This document shows, one piece after another, positions 6,947 to 14,059 of a stretch of DNA of 14,059 bases (its first letter is position 1; every line of letters starts with the position of its first letter). The notes beneath the pieces are model-generated. The model was given only the letters and a program-made list of their open reading frames with translations, was not told where the DNA came from and ran no database searches. This DNA comes from Methyloradius sp035460505 (GTDB taxonomy: Bacteria > Pseudomonadota > Gammaproteobacteria > Burkholderiales > Methylophilaceae). The translations under genes were made by a program, and so were the position numbers. The stretch is from NCBI GenBank assembly GCA_035460505.1, contig DATHWP010000097.1, positions 1 to 14,059 on the forward strand. The letters are read 5' to 3'.

Positions 6947-8410
6947 CTACAGAAAGCGCGCCCACAAACGTGCGCCCGTCTCTTTCAGGCGCATGAGCAA
7001 AGAGCGATGTTCCCATTCAGACAGCGTGATTTGTTTTGAGTCCAGCAAGTCTTTTTCATACAGCGCTTGCATGCGATCTGCAAAATCTTGCCCAAGTATC
7101 ACGGCATTTATTTCCTGATTATTTAAAAAGCTACGCCAATCCATATTGCTTGAGCCAACTGTTGACCACACACCATCAATCATCGCAGTTTTTGCGTGCA
7201 GCAATGCATCTTGCCGCTCATAGATTTTCACGCCTGCTTCAAGCAATTCGTCGTAGTAAGAGTGAGATGCGTAAAACACGAGATTAGAGTCAGTTCTGCT
7301 TGGTAACAACAAGCGCACATCTACGCCGCGCCCTGCCGCTTCTTTAAGCGCAGCCAGCATTTGCTTATCTGGTACGAAATAGGCATTGGTAATGTATATC
7401 TGGCTCTCTGCACTGTTGATGGCAGAGATTAAAGTCACATACATCAAGCTGAATGGATCATCTGGCGTGCTGCCAATGGCGCGCACAACGTCTCGCCCAG
7501 CAGTCACGGATGCAGGGAAATAGTCATGATTTTCAAGTGGCTCGCCTTTTTGCTTTTCCCAGCTGGTCATAAACAGTTTCTGGAATTCCCCCACGACAGG
7601 GCCTTCCATCCGCAGATGGGTGTCTCGCCAGGCGAGTCCATCTGACTTTTTAGTCTGCTTGCCATCTTCAGCGTGATCTTCAAGAGATTCTTTACGGCGT
7701 TTATTGCTACTACTGCTGGCAAACGCACTACCGAAAGAGCCAGATGAATACACACTGCTAATGTTGATACCACCAACATAGGCAATCTGGCCATCGATCA
7801 CCAATAGTTTGCGGTGATCCCGCTCATTGAGTTCCCAGCCTTTTCGTGTGTTCAACGGGTTAATCGGATTGTATTCAACCACGTGTGCACCAGCATCAAC
7901 TAAAGGCTGAAAGAAAGATTTTGGCGTATTTAAGGAGCCGACACTGTCATAAATCAGGTTAACCTGCACACCCTCAAGCTGCTTCTGCAATAAGGCATCC
8001 ACAAAACGCTGGCCTATATCATCTGGCTCCAGGATGAAAGTTTCCATATCAATCGTGTCTGTTGCCTGCGCAATTGCGGCAAACATAGATTCATAAGTGG
8101 CTGGGCCATCCACCAATAACTCTACTTTATTACCCACCATCAGTGGGCTATCGCCTACATCCTGCTCAATGGCAAGATGGCGATCAAATATATTGGTGTC
8201 ATCAGCACCATTTTGTAACTTGGCTAATATGGCTTTACTTTGCTGGTTAGATAATGGGCCGCGCGCGCCCTCCATCTTGATCGATTTGGAAGAATGTAAT
8301 GCCATATCTGGGTTAATAGTAGGCAATGTGCCACAGCCCGCCAGTAGCAAGGGCATACACAATAAAAATGGCTGCGCCCGTCTAAAGCCATATTGCTTTA
8401 ACTGGGACAT
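6947..8410 (-). CDS. Phospholipase D/cardiolipin synthase-family lipoprotein
   Basis: 487 residues with two HKD phosphatidyltransferase motifs: H199-x-K201-x4-D206 (HRKLLVID) and H405-x-K407-x4-D412 (HAKTAMID), each followed by the usual G-[S/I]-N turn (GINIS, GSSNMD). This is the layout of bacterial cardiolipin synthases of the ClsB/ClsC type, which join phospholipids into cardiolipin; plain phospholipase D activity cannot be excluded. The frame stays open 21 codons further, to 8473, but I prefer the ATG at 8408-8410: it has AGGGG five bases upstream and puts a lipoprotein signal (two Arg, a hydrophobic core, lipobox LAGC with Cys26) at the N-terminus, whereas the longer start has no ribosome site. 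After HKD1 comes a Ser-rich then charged insert (about 221-257) that looks disordered. Downstream of the stop lies a perfect palindrome. It may be read from its own promoter or with the BON gene. Confidence 0.88.
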   Translation of the reverse strand: MSQLKQYGFRRAQPFLLCMPLLLAGCGTLPTINPDMALHSSKSIKMEGARGPLSNQQSKAILAKLQNGADDTNIFDRHLAIEQDVGDSPLMVGNKVELLVDGPATYESMFAAIAQATDTIDMETFILEPDDIGQRFVDALLQKQLEGVQVNLIYDSVGSLNTPKSFFQPLVDAGAHVVEYNPINPLNTRKGWELNERDHRKLLVIDGQIAYVGGINISSVYSSGSFGSAFASSSSNKRRKESLEDHAEDGKQTKKSDGLAWRDTHLRMEGPVVGEFQKLFMTSWEKQKGEPLENHDYFPASVTAGRDVVRAIGSTPDDPFSLMYVTLISAINSAESQIYITNAYFVPDKQMLAALKEAAGRGVDVRLLLPSRTDSNLVFYASHSYYDELLEAGVKIYERQDALLHAKTAMIDGVWSTVGSSNMDWRSFLNNQEINAVILGQDFADRMQALYEKDLLDSKQITLSEWEHRSLLMRLKETGARLWARFL

Positions 8411-8501
8411 GGCTGCCCCTGACACAACAAGCTGGCGAAATTCTGATTTTGACTCTAACAAAATACGCACCATTCAAAAATTAACAGATAAGACATAGTT
8501 A

Positions 8502-8555
8502 AGGCGTATTGACTCTAAACTAGCCAATACGCCTCGAATCATCACAATAGTGATG
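8502..8555 (-). terminator. Tandem hairpins after the BON-domain gene
   Basis: In the 155 bases between the BON gene stop and the start of the cardiolipin synthase-like gene are two stem-loops. CATCAC (8540-8545) pairs with GTGATG (8550-8555) over a 4-base loop. AGGCGTATTG (8502-8511) pairs perfectly with CAATACGCCT (8525-8534) over a 13-base loop. Read on the - strand the second stem is followed by TAACTATGTC, which is not a proper U tract, so termination would be partial or factor-dependent; they may instead stabilise the 3' end of the BON messenger. Confidence 0.4.
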
Positions 8556-8565
8556 GCCATTTCAA

Positions 8566-9186
8566 TTACATGGTGGTTACACGAACACCTGCTGTATCAA
8601 CGCTTTTCACGCCTTCAATCTTCGCAGCAATATCTTTTACGTGATCAAGCGCATCTTCACTAGCTAATTGACCTTTAAGCACTACCACGCCTTTTGTGGT
8701 TTCTACGCTCACGTCAAAACCTTTAGTCACGCTATCAGCCAGGATCGCTGATTTCACTTTGGTGGTAATCCAGCTATCAGAAACTTCACGCTTCGCTTTA
8801 TCCGCAGTTTTATTGCTATCAGGTGTTTTAACCGTGTTATCTACACTCTTAACACCATCCACTGCCTTGGCAATGCTTTCAGCACGTGATTTTGCAGCTG
8901 AACTGGTCGCTGAGCCTTCTAAAGTCACTACGCCATTAGTCGTAGTCACATCAATTTTTGATTTCTTCAGGCCATCATCTGTTAATAGTTTTGCTTTAAT
9001 TTTTGCAGTGATTGCAGTATCGCTAAGGGTAGCGCTTACACCATCACTATGCGCTTCAGGTGCCGAAGCATCGGCTAACATAATGCGAGTATCAGCAGCA
9101 TTCGCGGTGGAGAAATGCACGCAAGCCAGTAAGGCAGTCGCAGATAGTGCTTGATAGATTGCAGATGTGTTTTTTAAAGATTTCAT
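8566..9186 (-). CDS. OsmY-like periplasmic protein with two BON domains
   Basis: 206 residues. A Sec signal peptide (basic start, hydrophobic core, cleavage after STANA at about residue 30) is followed by two BON domains at roughly 53-122 and 138-205. Each has the typical pattern: ITAKIKAKLL or ITTKVKSAIL, then a beta strand with NGVVTLEG or KGVVVLKG, then an Ala-rich helix ending GVKSVD. The size and two-domain plan match E. coli OsmY (201 residues). BON domains are thought to contact phospholipid membranes, and OsmY-type proteins protect the envelope in osmotic stress or act as periplasmic chaperones; the role here is inferred from the family. The ATG at 9184-9186 has an excellent ribosome site, AGGAG, six bases upstream. 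A leu-leu-ala-cys stretch at 19-22 is a poor lipobox and is followed by an AxA site, so I read it as secreted rather than lipidated. Confidence 0.9.
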   Translation of the reverse strand: MKSLKNTSAIYQALSATALLACVHFSTANAADTRIMLADASAPEAHSDGVSATLSDTAITAKIKAKLLTDDGLKKSKIDVTTTNGVVTLEGSATSSAAKSRAESIAKAVDGVKSVDNTVKTPDSNKTADKAKREVSDSWITTKVKSAILADSVTKGFDVSVETTKGVVVLKGQLASEDALDHVKDIAAKIEGVKSVDTAGVRVTTM

Positions 9187-9216
9187 GGTGTTCTCCTAAT
9201 CATTAACAAAAGATTT

Positions 9217-9236
9217 AATACTGAAAAATCAGTATT
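9217..9236 (-). promoter_or_regulatory. Hairpin in the leader of the BON-domain gene
   Basis: AATACTGA (9217-9224) and TCAGTATT (9229-9236) form a perfect 8-bp inverted repeat around four bases, 20 bases before the AGGAG ribosome site. It could be a leader stem-loop or an operator half-site pair. It is AT-rich and its function is unknown. Confidence 0.35.
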
Positions 9237-9283
9237 TCTTCAACTGATGTAATGCAAAGCATCAAATAGAAGAAGATGTGCCT

Positions 9284-9312
9284 ATTATGATTTCGCAGAA
9301 AAAAGTCACCAT
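9284..9312 (-). promoter_or_regulatory. Possible promoter of the BON-domain gene
   Basis: On the - strand CATAAT (9289-9284, 5 of 6 to the -10 consensus) lies 17 bases from ATGGTG (9312-9307), a poor -35 box. A strong -10 with a weak -35 is compatible with an activated or stationary-phase promoter, as for osmY in E. coli, but this is inference. It would give a leader of roughly 90 bases that contains the hairpin at 9217-9236. Alternatively, the gene is read through from the tRNA. Confidence 0.25.
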
Positions 9313-9372
9313 AGTCGCAAGCTGATAATGCTGTAGGAGTTATCTGATGTAAGGTGAGTAGGATTATTACGC

Positions 9373-9462
9373 TGGCGGAGAGAGAGGGATTTGAACCCTC
9401 GATGGGCTTGCACCCATGCCTGATTTCGAGTCAGGTACATTCAACCACTCTGCCACCTCTCC
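9373..9462 (-). tRNA. tRNA-Ser (anticodon CGA)
   Basis: On the - strand the 90 bases fold as a class II tRNA. The acceptor stem pairs GGAGAGG with TCTCTCC (one G-T pair at 7-66); the D-arm region reads GGCAGAGTGGTTGAATG; the anticodon stem CCTGA/TCAGG carries loop CTCGAAA with anticodon CGA (plus bases 9426-9428); a long variable arm (ATGGG/CCCAT) identifies the serine class; the T arm is GAGGG-TTCAAAT-CCCTC. The discriminator base is G and CCA is encoded (plus 9373-9375). It reads the serine codon UCG. The gene stands alone, divergent from mltF; its synthetase gene serS lies 1.6 kb away. Confidence 0.96.
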
Positions 9463-9472
9463 GATGGTCTAG

Positions 9473-9494
9473 ATTATATCGTGGAGTCCATCTG
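9473..9494 (-). promoter_or_regulatory. Promoter of the tRNA-Ser gene (mainly its -10 box)
   Basis: On the - strand a perfect TATAAT (9478-9473) lies 10 bases before the tRNA 5' end, leaving a very short leader, as is common for tRNA genes. The -35 side is unclear: TTGATC stands at a 15-base spacing, and TATTGA at 17. Confidence 0.5.
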
Positions 9495-9576
9495 ATCAAT
9501 ACAGCCTGTGTAAATTAAGGTTAACCATATATTTTGCCAACTGGACAAGATTGCAAAACTTGTAGAAACTTGGCTT

Positions 9577-11040
9577 ATGCGAGCCCTTTTCTCTCCCGTC
9601 ACCGTTCTTATCTGTATTTCGCTGATGCTATCAGGATGTGACAAACCAACACCTCTACCAAGCCCTAAAGCCCAAAATAACAATAAAGAAATAGTGATTG
9701 TCACGCACAACGGCCCCAATACTTATTACATTGATGGCGAAAATCAAGCGGCAGGGTTGGAATATGACTTAGTCAGTTTATTCATGAAAGATTTAGGGCC
9801 TGAATACACTGTCAAATACCTGATTGTGGACAACATTTCACAGGTGATCCCAGCGCTGATGAAAGGCCAAGCCAATATCGCAGCGGCTGACCTCACCATT
9901 ACCCCCGTAAGAAAGCAGTTGGTGGTGTTTAGCGACCCATACCAAAGCGTGCAAGAGAAGCTGGTATATAACAAATCACAAAATGACAGACCAAGATCTC
10001 TGAAGGATTTAATCGGCAGAAAAATTGCCGTGACGGCAGGTACAAGCTACGCGGAACGGCTGCAAACCCTGAAACAAAAAGAGCCTGAACTCAGGTGGGA
10101 GCTACTGAATAATGCAGGGGCTGATGAACTACTGGAGCAAGTTGCACAAGGCAAGCTGGATTACACCGTGGCAGATAGCCATATTGTCTCCATGCTGCAG
10201 AATTACTACCCGAATCTGGGAGATGAAATGGCGATTGGCGAGCCCGAGAAAATTGCTTGGGCATTCCCTAAAAAAGGCCCCACATGGCTACGTGATCGCG
10301 CGAACCAGTTTTTTGCACGCATCAGTAAAGACGGCACATTGCGCAGCCTGATAGATCGCTACTACGGGCATTCTGATCGCCTTAACCCTGTGGACATCAC
10401 TAGCTTCCTTGAGCGCACGCGCACAACCTTACCTGAATACGTTCCCCTATTTAAACAGGCGCAGGAATTAACGGATATTGATTGGCGCCTGTTGGCAGCC
10501 ATTAGCTATCAGGAATCTCATTGGGATAGATTCAACACTTCCCCCACCAATGTGCGTGGCTTGATGATGTTGACTGAAAATACTGCCGATTTACTGGGGG
10601 TGACAGATAGGCTGGACGCCAAGCAAAGTATTATGGGCGGCGCGCGCTACATACTATCGCTGAAAGACATGATCCCCAAACGCATAGAAGAGCCAGACCG
10701 CACCTGGTTGGCACTCGCAGCCTACAATATCGGCTATGCCCACCTTGAAGATGCAAGGGTCTTAGCGCAACGTCTGAAACTTAACCCTGATAGCTGGGCA
10801 GACCTTAAAAAAACACTGCCATTATTAAACAAGGCTGAATACTACACCACCCTGAAATATGGCTATGCCAGTGGCGGCGCACCCGTGGTGTTTGTGGAAT
10901 CCATACGCAGTTATCACAAAGTGCTTGAGAAATATGAACCACAACATAAACCTGTATTACCAAACTTCAATGTCAATAACCTCAATTTCATAGAACAGCA
11001 ATTGAGCATGGGGAATATGTCCCCATCCATTCCCCGTTAA
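9577..11040 (+). CDS. mltF: Membrane-bound lytic murein transglycosylase F
   Basis: 487 residues (E. coli MltF has 518). The signal peptide ends in lipobox LSGC with Cys21, so it is an outer-membrane lipoprotein facing the periplasm. Residues about 38-265 form an ABC-type solute-binding (SBP_bac_3) module, which regulates the enzyme in MltF. Residues about 290-430 form the lytic transglycosylase (SLT family 1) domain, with catalytic Glu313 in YQESHW and the motifs GLMMLT and ALAAYNIGYAHLEDA. It cleaves the MurNAc-GlcNAc bond of peptidoglycan with formation of 1,6-anhydroMurNAc and takes part in wall turnover. The last 35 residues are Pro- and Asn-rich. The chosen ATG fits the signal peptide, but no convincing ribosome site precedes it. 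The gene is divergent from the tRNA (114 bases) and converges on serS with a 16-base gap. Confidence 0.93.
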   Translation: MRALFSPVTVLICISLMLSGCDKPTPLPSPKAQNNNKEIVIVTHNGPNTYYIDGENQAAGLEYDLVSLFMKDLGPEYTVKYLIVDNISQVIPALMKGQANIAAADLTITPVRKQLVVFSDPYQSVQEKLVYNKSQNDRPRSLKDLIGRKIAVTAGTSYAERLQTLKQKEPELRWELLNNAGADELLEQVAQGKLDYTVADSHIVSMLQNYYPNLGDEMAIGEPEKIAWAFPKKGPTWLRDRANQFFARISKDGTLRSLIDRYYGHSDRLNPVDITSFLERTRTTLPEYVPLFKQAQELTDIDWRLLAAISYQESHWDRFNTSPTNVRGLMMLTENTADLLGVTDRLDAKQSIMGGARYILSLKDMIPKRIEEPDRTWLALAAYNIGYAHLEDARVLAQRLKLNPDSWADLKKTLPLLNKAEYYTTLKYGYASGGAPVVFVESIRSYHKVLEKYEPQHKPVLPNFNVNNLNFIEQQLSMGNMSPSIPR

Positions 11041-11056
11041 ATTAAGTGAAAGTCCA

Positions 11057-12334
11057 TTAAAGCGGTTTTAATAGCGCCACATTGCCCATGTAAGCACGTA
11101 ATACCTCTGGCACTGTCACACTACCATCTGCATTCTGGTAATTCTCAAGCACAGCTACCAGCGTGCGACCAACAGCCAAGCCGGAGCCATTCAAGGTGTG
11201 TACCAGCTCGGTTTTGCCAGCTTCATTACGGAACCGAGCTTGCAAACGTCTAGCTTGGAAGGCTTCACAGTTAGAGACAGATGAAATCTCACGATAGGTA
11301 TTCTGTGCAGGCAGCCAGACTTCCAAATCATAAGTCTTGGCAGCACCAAACCCCATGTCACCAGTACACAATGAAACCACGCGATAAGGTAAACCCAAGG
11401 CTTTGAGAATATTCTCGGCATGCCCCACCATCTCCTCCAGCGCTTCGTAGCTTTTTTCTGGATGGACAATCTGCACCATTTCAACTTTATCGAACTGGTG
11501 CTGACGTATCATACCGCGCGTATCGCGACCATAAGAGCCAGCCTCAGAACGGAAGCATGGCGTATGCGCTGTAAGCTTGATGGGTAAAGATTCAAGCGGC
11601 ACGATTTCATCGCGTATCGTATTGGTCAAAGTGACTTCTGAAGTAGGAATCAAATAGAGCTTGCTGTCATTATGCGAAAGTGAAAACAGGTCTTCCTCAA
11701 ACTTTGGCAACTGGCCTGTGCCAGTCAGCGTTTCGGCATTAACAAGATAAGGTGTGTAGCACTCTTCGTAACCGTGCTGTTCAGTTTGTGTATCCAGCAT
11801 GAATTGCGCTAACGCACGATGCAGTTTAGCAATATGGCCACGCATCAAGGTAAAGCGTGTGCCTGAGAGTTTAGTACCTGTATCAAAATCCAGGCCCAAA
11901 GGCGTACCAACATCGGTATGGTCTTTGATCTCAAAACTAAAAGAACGAGGCGTGCCCACTTTGCGTACTTCTACATTATCCGCTTCGGATTTCCCTACTG
12001 GCACGCTCTCATGTGGCAAGTTAGGTACATTAAGCAATATTGCCTGTAATTTAGATTGGATTTTTTCAAGCAACTCTTCATTAGCTTTCAGCTGCTCGCC
12101 CAAACCAGCAACATCAGCCATGATAGAGCTAACGTCATCTCCTTTGGATTTTGCAATTCCTATTTGCTTTGAACGAGAATTTCTAATTGCTTGCAAATCT
12201 TGCGTAATAGTTTGTACAGATTTACGTTCCTGTTCCAATACACTGAAACTTGCCGTATCGAAAGTAAAACCACGGACTGCTAATTTGCTGACTACGGCAT
12301 CTAAATCGTTACGCAACTGCTGAATATCTAACAT
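11057..12334 (-). CDS. serS: Seryl-tRNA synthetase
   Basis: 425 residues (E. coli SerRS has 430). It charges tRNA-Ser with serine through a seryl-adenylate in the cytoplasm. The N-terminal third (about 27-103) is the antiparallel coiled-coil arm that grips the long variable arm of tRNA-Ser. The class II catalytic core follows: motif 2 around 259-283 (FRSEAGSYGRDTRG, then IRQHQFDKVE) and motif 3 around 382-400 (NGSGLAVGRTLVAVLENYQ). NCEAFQARR, typical of SerRS, lies between them. The ATG is preceded by AGGA (12341-12344) six bases upstream. It starts 21 bases after the rarA stop on the same strand, so co-transcription is likely; the rarA-serS order is also found in E. coli. Confidence 0.97.
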   Translation of the reverse strand: MLDIQQLRNDLDAVVSKLAVRGFTFDTASFSVLEQERKSVQTITQDLQAIRNSRSKQIGIAKSKGDDVSSIMADVAGLGEQLKANEELLEKIQSKLQAILLNVPNLPHESVPVGKSEADNVEVRKVGTPRSFSFEIKDHTDVGTPLGLDFDTGTKLSGTRFTLMRGHIAKLHRALAQFMLDTQTEQHGYEECYTPYLVNAETLTGTGQLPKFEEDLFSLSHNDSKLYLIPTSEVTLTNTIRDEIVPLESLPIKLTAHTPCFRSEAGSYGRDTRGMIRQHQFDKVEMVQIVHPEKSYEALEEMVGHAENILKALGLPYRVVSLCTGDMGFGAAKTYDLEVWLPAQNTYREISSVSNCEAFQARRLQARFRNEAGKTELVHTLNGSGLAVGRTLVAVLENYQNADGSVTVPEVLRAYMGNVALLKPL

Positions 12335-12355
12335 GCTATTTCCTAATGATTTTTA

Positions 12356-13681
12356 CTATTTCTTTTTTGAATGCTTTTGCTTGGCTTCATGATCAAGCTG
12401 TTTGAGGCGCTGCAGCTTTTCGCCAATTTTACCCTCTAGGCCACGTGGCGTGGGCATATAAAACTCAATCGCCTGTAGATCATCGGGGAAATAATCTACC
12501 CCTGCGGCAAAAGCATCAGGCTCATTATGTGCATAACGGTACTCTTTACCGTAATCCAAGTCTTTCATCAGCTTGGTGGGCGCATTACGCAAATGCAGCG
12601 GAACGTTGCGTGATTTATCCTGTGAGATAAATGCCTTAGCCTGGTTATAAGCCATATAGGCCGCATTGCTCTTGGGTGCGACTGCGCAATAAATCACAGC
12701 ATTAGATAAAGCCAATTCACCTTCTGGAGAGCCGAGGCGTTCATAAATCTGGCAAGCCTCTAAAGCCATGGTCTGCGCACGTGGGTCGGCAATACCAATG
12801 TCTTCAATCGCCATACGCATGATGCGGCGACCCAGATACAAAGGGTCGGCACCACCATCAATCATGCGTAGAAACCAATATAACGCGGCATCGGGGTTAG
12901 AGCCACGCACTGATTTGTGTAGGGCAGATATCTGGTCATAAAAGGCTTCGCCGCCTTTATCAAAGATACGCAGTTTACTTGCCATCGTGCTTTGCAGAAA
13001 GGCGTCATCAATATGCGTAATATTGGCAGACTGCGCTGCATTAAACAGGCCTTCCAGAAAGTTAAGCAAGCGGCGCGCATCACCATCGGCATAAGCCAGT
13101 ATCTCAGACTTAACACCCTCTTCTACCGTCACACCTTCACCCACAGCCTGCTGCGCCCGCTGGAATAAAAGCGCCAGCTCTTCTTCAGACAAAGCCTTGA
13201 GCACGAACACCTGCGCACGGCTTAGTAAGGCACTATTCACCTCAAACGATGGGTTCTCAGTAGTCGCGCCTATAAACGTCAGCAAACCACTTTCAACAAA
13301 CGGCAAAAACGCATCCTGCTGCGACTTATTGAAGCGATGGACTTCATCAACAAACATGATGGTACGGCGACCAGATTGCTGCAGACTATATTCCGCTTGC
13401 TCAACCGCAGCACGAATATCCTTCACACCAGCTAACACTGCTGATAATGGAATAAATTCAGCATCTGAAGCATTCGCAATCAGCCGTGCAAGCGTGGTCT
13501 TACCAACGCCTGGCGGGCCCCAAAGTATCATCGATGGCAATTTACCCGAGGTAAATGCCAAGCGTAACGGCTTACCCTCAGCCAGCAAATGCGACTGCCC
13601 GACCACTTCATCTATGGTCTGAGGACGTAGTCGTTCTGCAAGCGGGGCTTGTGGCGTATTCGGTTTAAAAAATGAATTCAA
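12356..13681 (-). CDS. rarA: Replication-associated recombination protein A (AAA+ ATPase)
   Basis: 441 residues (E. coli RarA/MgsA has 447). This clamp-loader-related AAA+ ATPase of the RarA/WRNIP1/Mgs1 family acts at stalled replication forks. Walker A is GPPGVGKTT (55-63), Walker B is IMFVDEVHRF with Asp112-Glu113, and sensor 1 with the arginine-finger region is GATTENPSFEVNSALLSRA. The C-terminal tetramerisation half follows with GGADPLYLGRRIMRMAIEDIG. It ends in a Lys-rich tail. The start is a TTG at 13679-13681: a TAG lies four codons upstream in frame and no other start codon occurs before the conserved region, so TTG is the only good choice; no clear ribosome site precedes it. Upstream, at 25 bases, lies the glycosyltransferase gene, and downstream serS. 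Confidence 0.95.
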   Translation of the reverse strand: MNSFFKPNTPQAPLAERLRPQTIDEVVGQSHLLAEGKPLRLAFTSGKLPSMILWGPPGVGKTTLARLIANASDAEFIPLSAVLAGVKDIRAAVEQAEYSLQQSGRRTIMFVDEVHRFNKSQQDAFLPFVESGLLTFIGATTENPSFEVNSALLSRAQVFVLKALSEEELALLFQRAQQAVGEGVTVEEGVKSEILAYADGDARRLLNFLEGLFNAAQSANITHIDDAFLQSTMASKLRIFDKGGEAFYDQISALHKSVRGSNPDAALYWFLRMIDGGADPLYLGRRIMRMAIEDIGIADPRAQTMALEACQIYERLGSPEGELALSNAVIYCAVAPKSNAAYMAYNQAKAFISQDKSRNVPLHLRNAPTKLMKDLDYGKEYRYAHNEPDAFAAGVDYFPDDLQAIEFYMPTPRGLEGKIGEKLQRLKQLDHEAKQKHSKKK

Positions 13682-13706
13682 TTGAGCAGGCTATAAAGAA
13701 ACAAGC

Positions 13707-14059
13707 CTATATTGGAACATTGATTGCCTCGGGTGGCAAACCAGACTGATAACGCTGCCATGCCATCTGATAGGCACGCTCCAGATGCTTAACCTTTAGC
13801 TTGATGTCAAACAAAGGGGCTGTATAGCGCTTGGCCTTGAGTTTCTCGCGCATGGCCAGATACTCATCAGGGTGCGTTGCATAGAAAATAGCTAATTCCT
13901 CGTAGGCCTCAAATGAATCAACCACAAGTTCAGGCATTTCCAGCGCATAAAGCAATGAACCAGCACCACGTGATGACGTTTGCTCGCTCATACAAGTAAT
14001 CAACGGCAAGCCCTGCCAGAGCGCTTCTGCGCCAGTGGTATGGGCATTATGCCAACGGG
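13707..14059 (-). CDS. C-terminal part of a GT41 (SPINDLY/OGT-type) glycosyltransferase, partial
   Basis: The - strand frame is open from the window edge to a TAG at 13707-13709 and gives 117 residues; the beginning of the gene is outside. The TTG at 14007-14009 is internal, because family-specific sequence continues upstream of it: NAHTTGAEALWQGLPLITC matches the sugar-nucleotide-binding 'HTT...ALW.G.P..T' motif of O-GlcNAc transferase and SPINDLY-like enzymes. The remainder, with SLLYAL..PELV, TAPLFD and HLERAYQ.AWQRYQ.GLPP, is the usual C-terminus of bacterial members, which normally carry TPR repeats before the catalytic domain. Such enzymes transfer sugars to proteins, and in some bacteria to flagellins; the acceptor here is unknown. 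The short gap to rarA allows co-transcription. Confidence 0.85.
   Translation of the reverse strand, partial: RWHNAHTTGAEALWQGLPLITCMSEQTSSRGAGSLLYALEMPELVVDSFEAYEELAIFYATHPDEYLAMREKLKAKRYTAPLFDIKLKVKHLERAYQMAWQRYQSGLPPEAINVPI

Noticed and set aside
9373..9462. tRNA-Ser as an integration site for a mobile element
   Set aside because: No integrase gene and no repeated 3' tRNA end are visible in the window.
9519..9526. GGTTAACC palindrome upstream of mltF as an operator
   Set aside because: An 8-base palindrome with no partner site or recognisable promoter beside it is not enough to support a call.
11008..11026. Hairpin ATGGGGA/TCCCCAT near the end of mltF
   Set aside because: It lies within coding sequence and no U tract follows on either strand, so I do not call it a terminator of mltF or serS.
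9373..11057. tRNA-Ser and serS close together, suggesting a serine-specific unit or T-box control
   Set aside because: They are separated by a gene on the opposite strand, and the serS leader is only 21 bases after rarA with no room for a T-box; the closeness looks accidental.
11799..12323. 174-codon open frame on the + strand opposite serS
   Set aside because: Fully antisense to an unmistakable SerRS; the Ser/Leu/Cys-rich translation has no family likeness.

Overview
The window reads as an ordinary chromosomal stretch of a Gram-negative proteobacterium. Protein likeness (YbiT, MltF, RarA and SerRS close to enterobacterial forms, with a GT41 SPINDLY-type glycosyltransferase and a multi-PAS GGDEF/EAL protein) and the moderate GC content suggest a betaproteobacterium, possibly of the Methylophilaceae. 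That placement is inference from memory, since no search was possible. No insertion sequence, prophage, CRISPR array or rRNA is visible.

Left part (1-5522, all + strand): the last 32 codons of an unidentified protein that may be a nitroreductase; a complete ABC-F ATPase of the YbiT subgroup, closed by a clear hairpin terminator; then a 1198-residue membrane-anchored c-di-GMP protein (2 TM, PAS, PAS, GAF, PAS, PAS, GGDEF, EAL) behind its own sigma70-like promoter.

Middle part (5539-9462, - strand): a divergent Nramp-family metal transporter that converges on the c-di-GMP gene; a lipoprotein of the phospholipase D/cardiolipin synthase family; a periplasmic OsmY-like protein with two BON domains; and a tRNA-Ser(CGA) with an encoded CCA end. 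The gap between the cardiolipin synthase-like gene and the transporter holds a perfect 15-bp-arm palindrome with a second inverted copy of its core. This is the most noteworthy non-coding structure in the window.

Right part: mltF (+ strand) is divergent from the tRNA and encodes a membrane-bound lytic transglycosylase. It converges on a - strand block that runs GT41 glycosyltransferase (cut by the window edge), rarA, serS, with gaps of 25 and 21 bases, compatible with one transcript. The rarA-serS order is the one known in E. coli, where lolA precedes it.

Functionally the window mixes translation (YbiT, tRNA-Ser, SerRS), replication-fork maintenance (RarA), envelope upkeep (BON protein, cardiolipin synthase-like lipoprotein, MltF), metal uptake and c-di-GMP signalling. 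I found no gene set that looks like a new multi-gene system. The best leads are the altered metal-binding motifs of the Nramp protein and the palindromic region just upstream of its gene.
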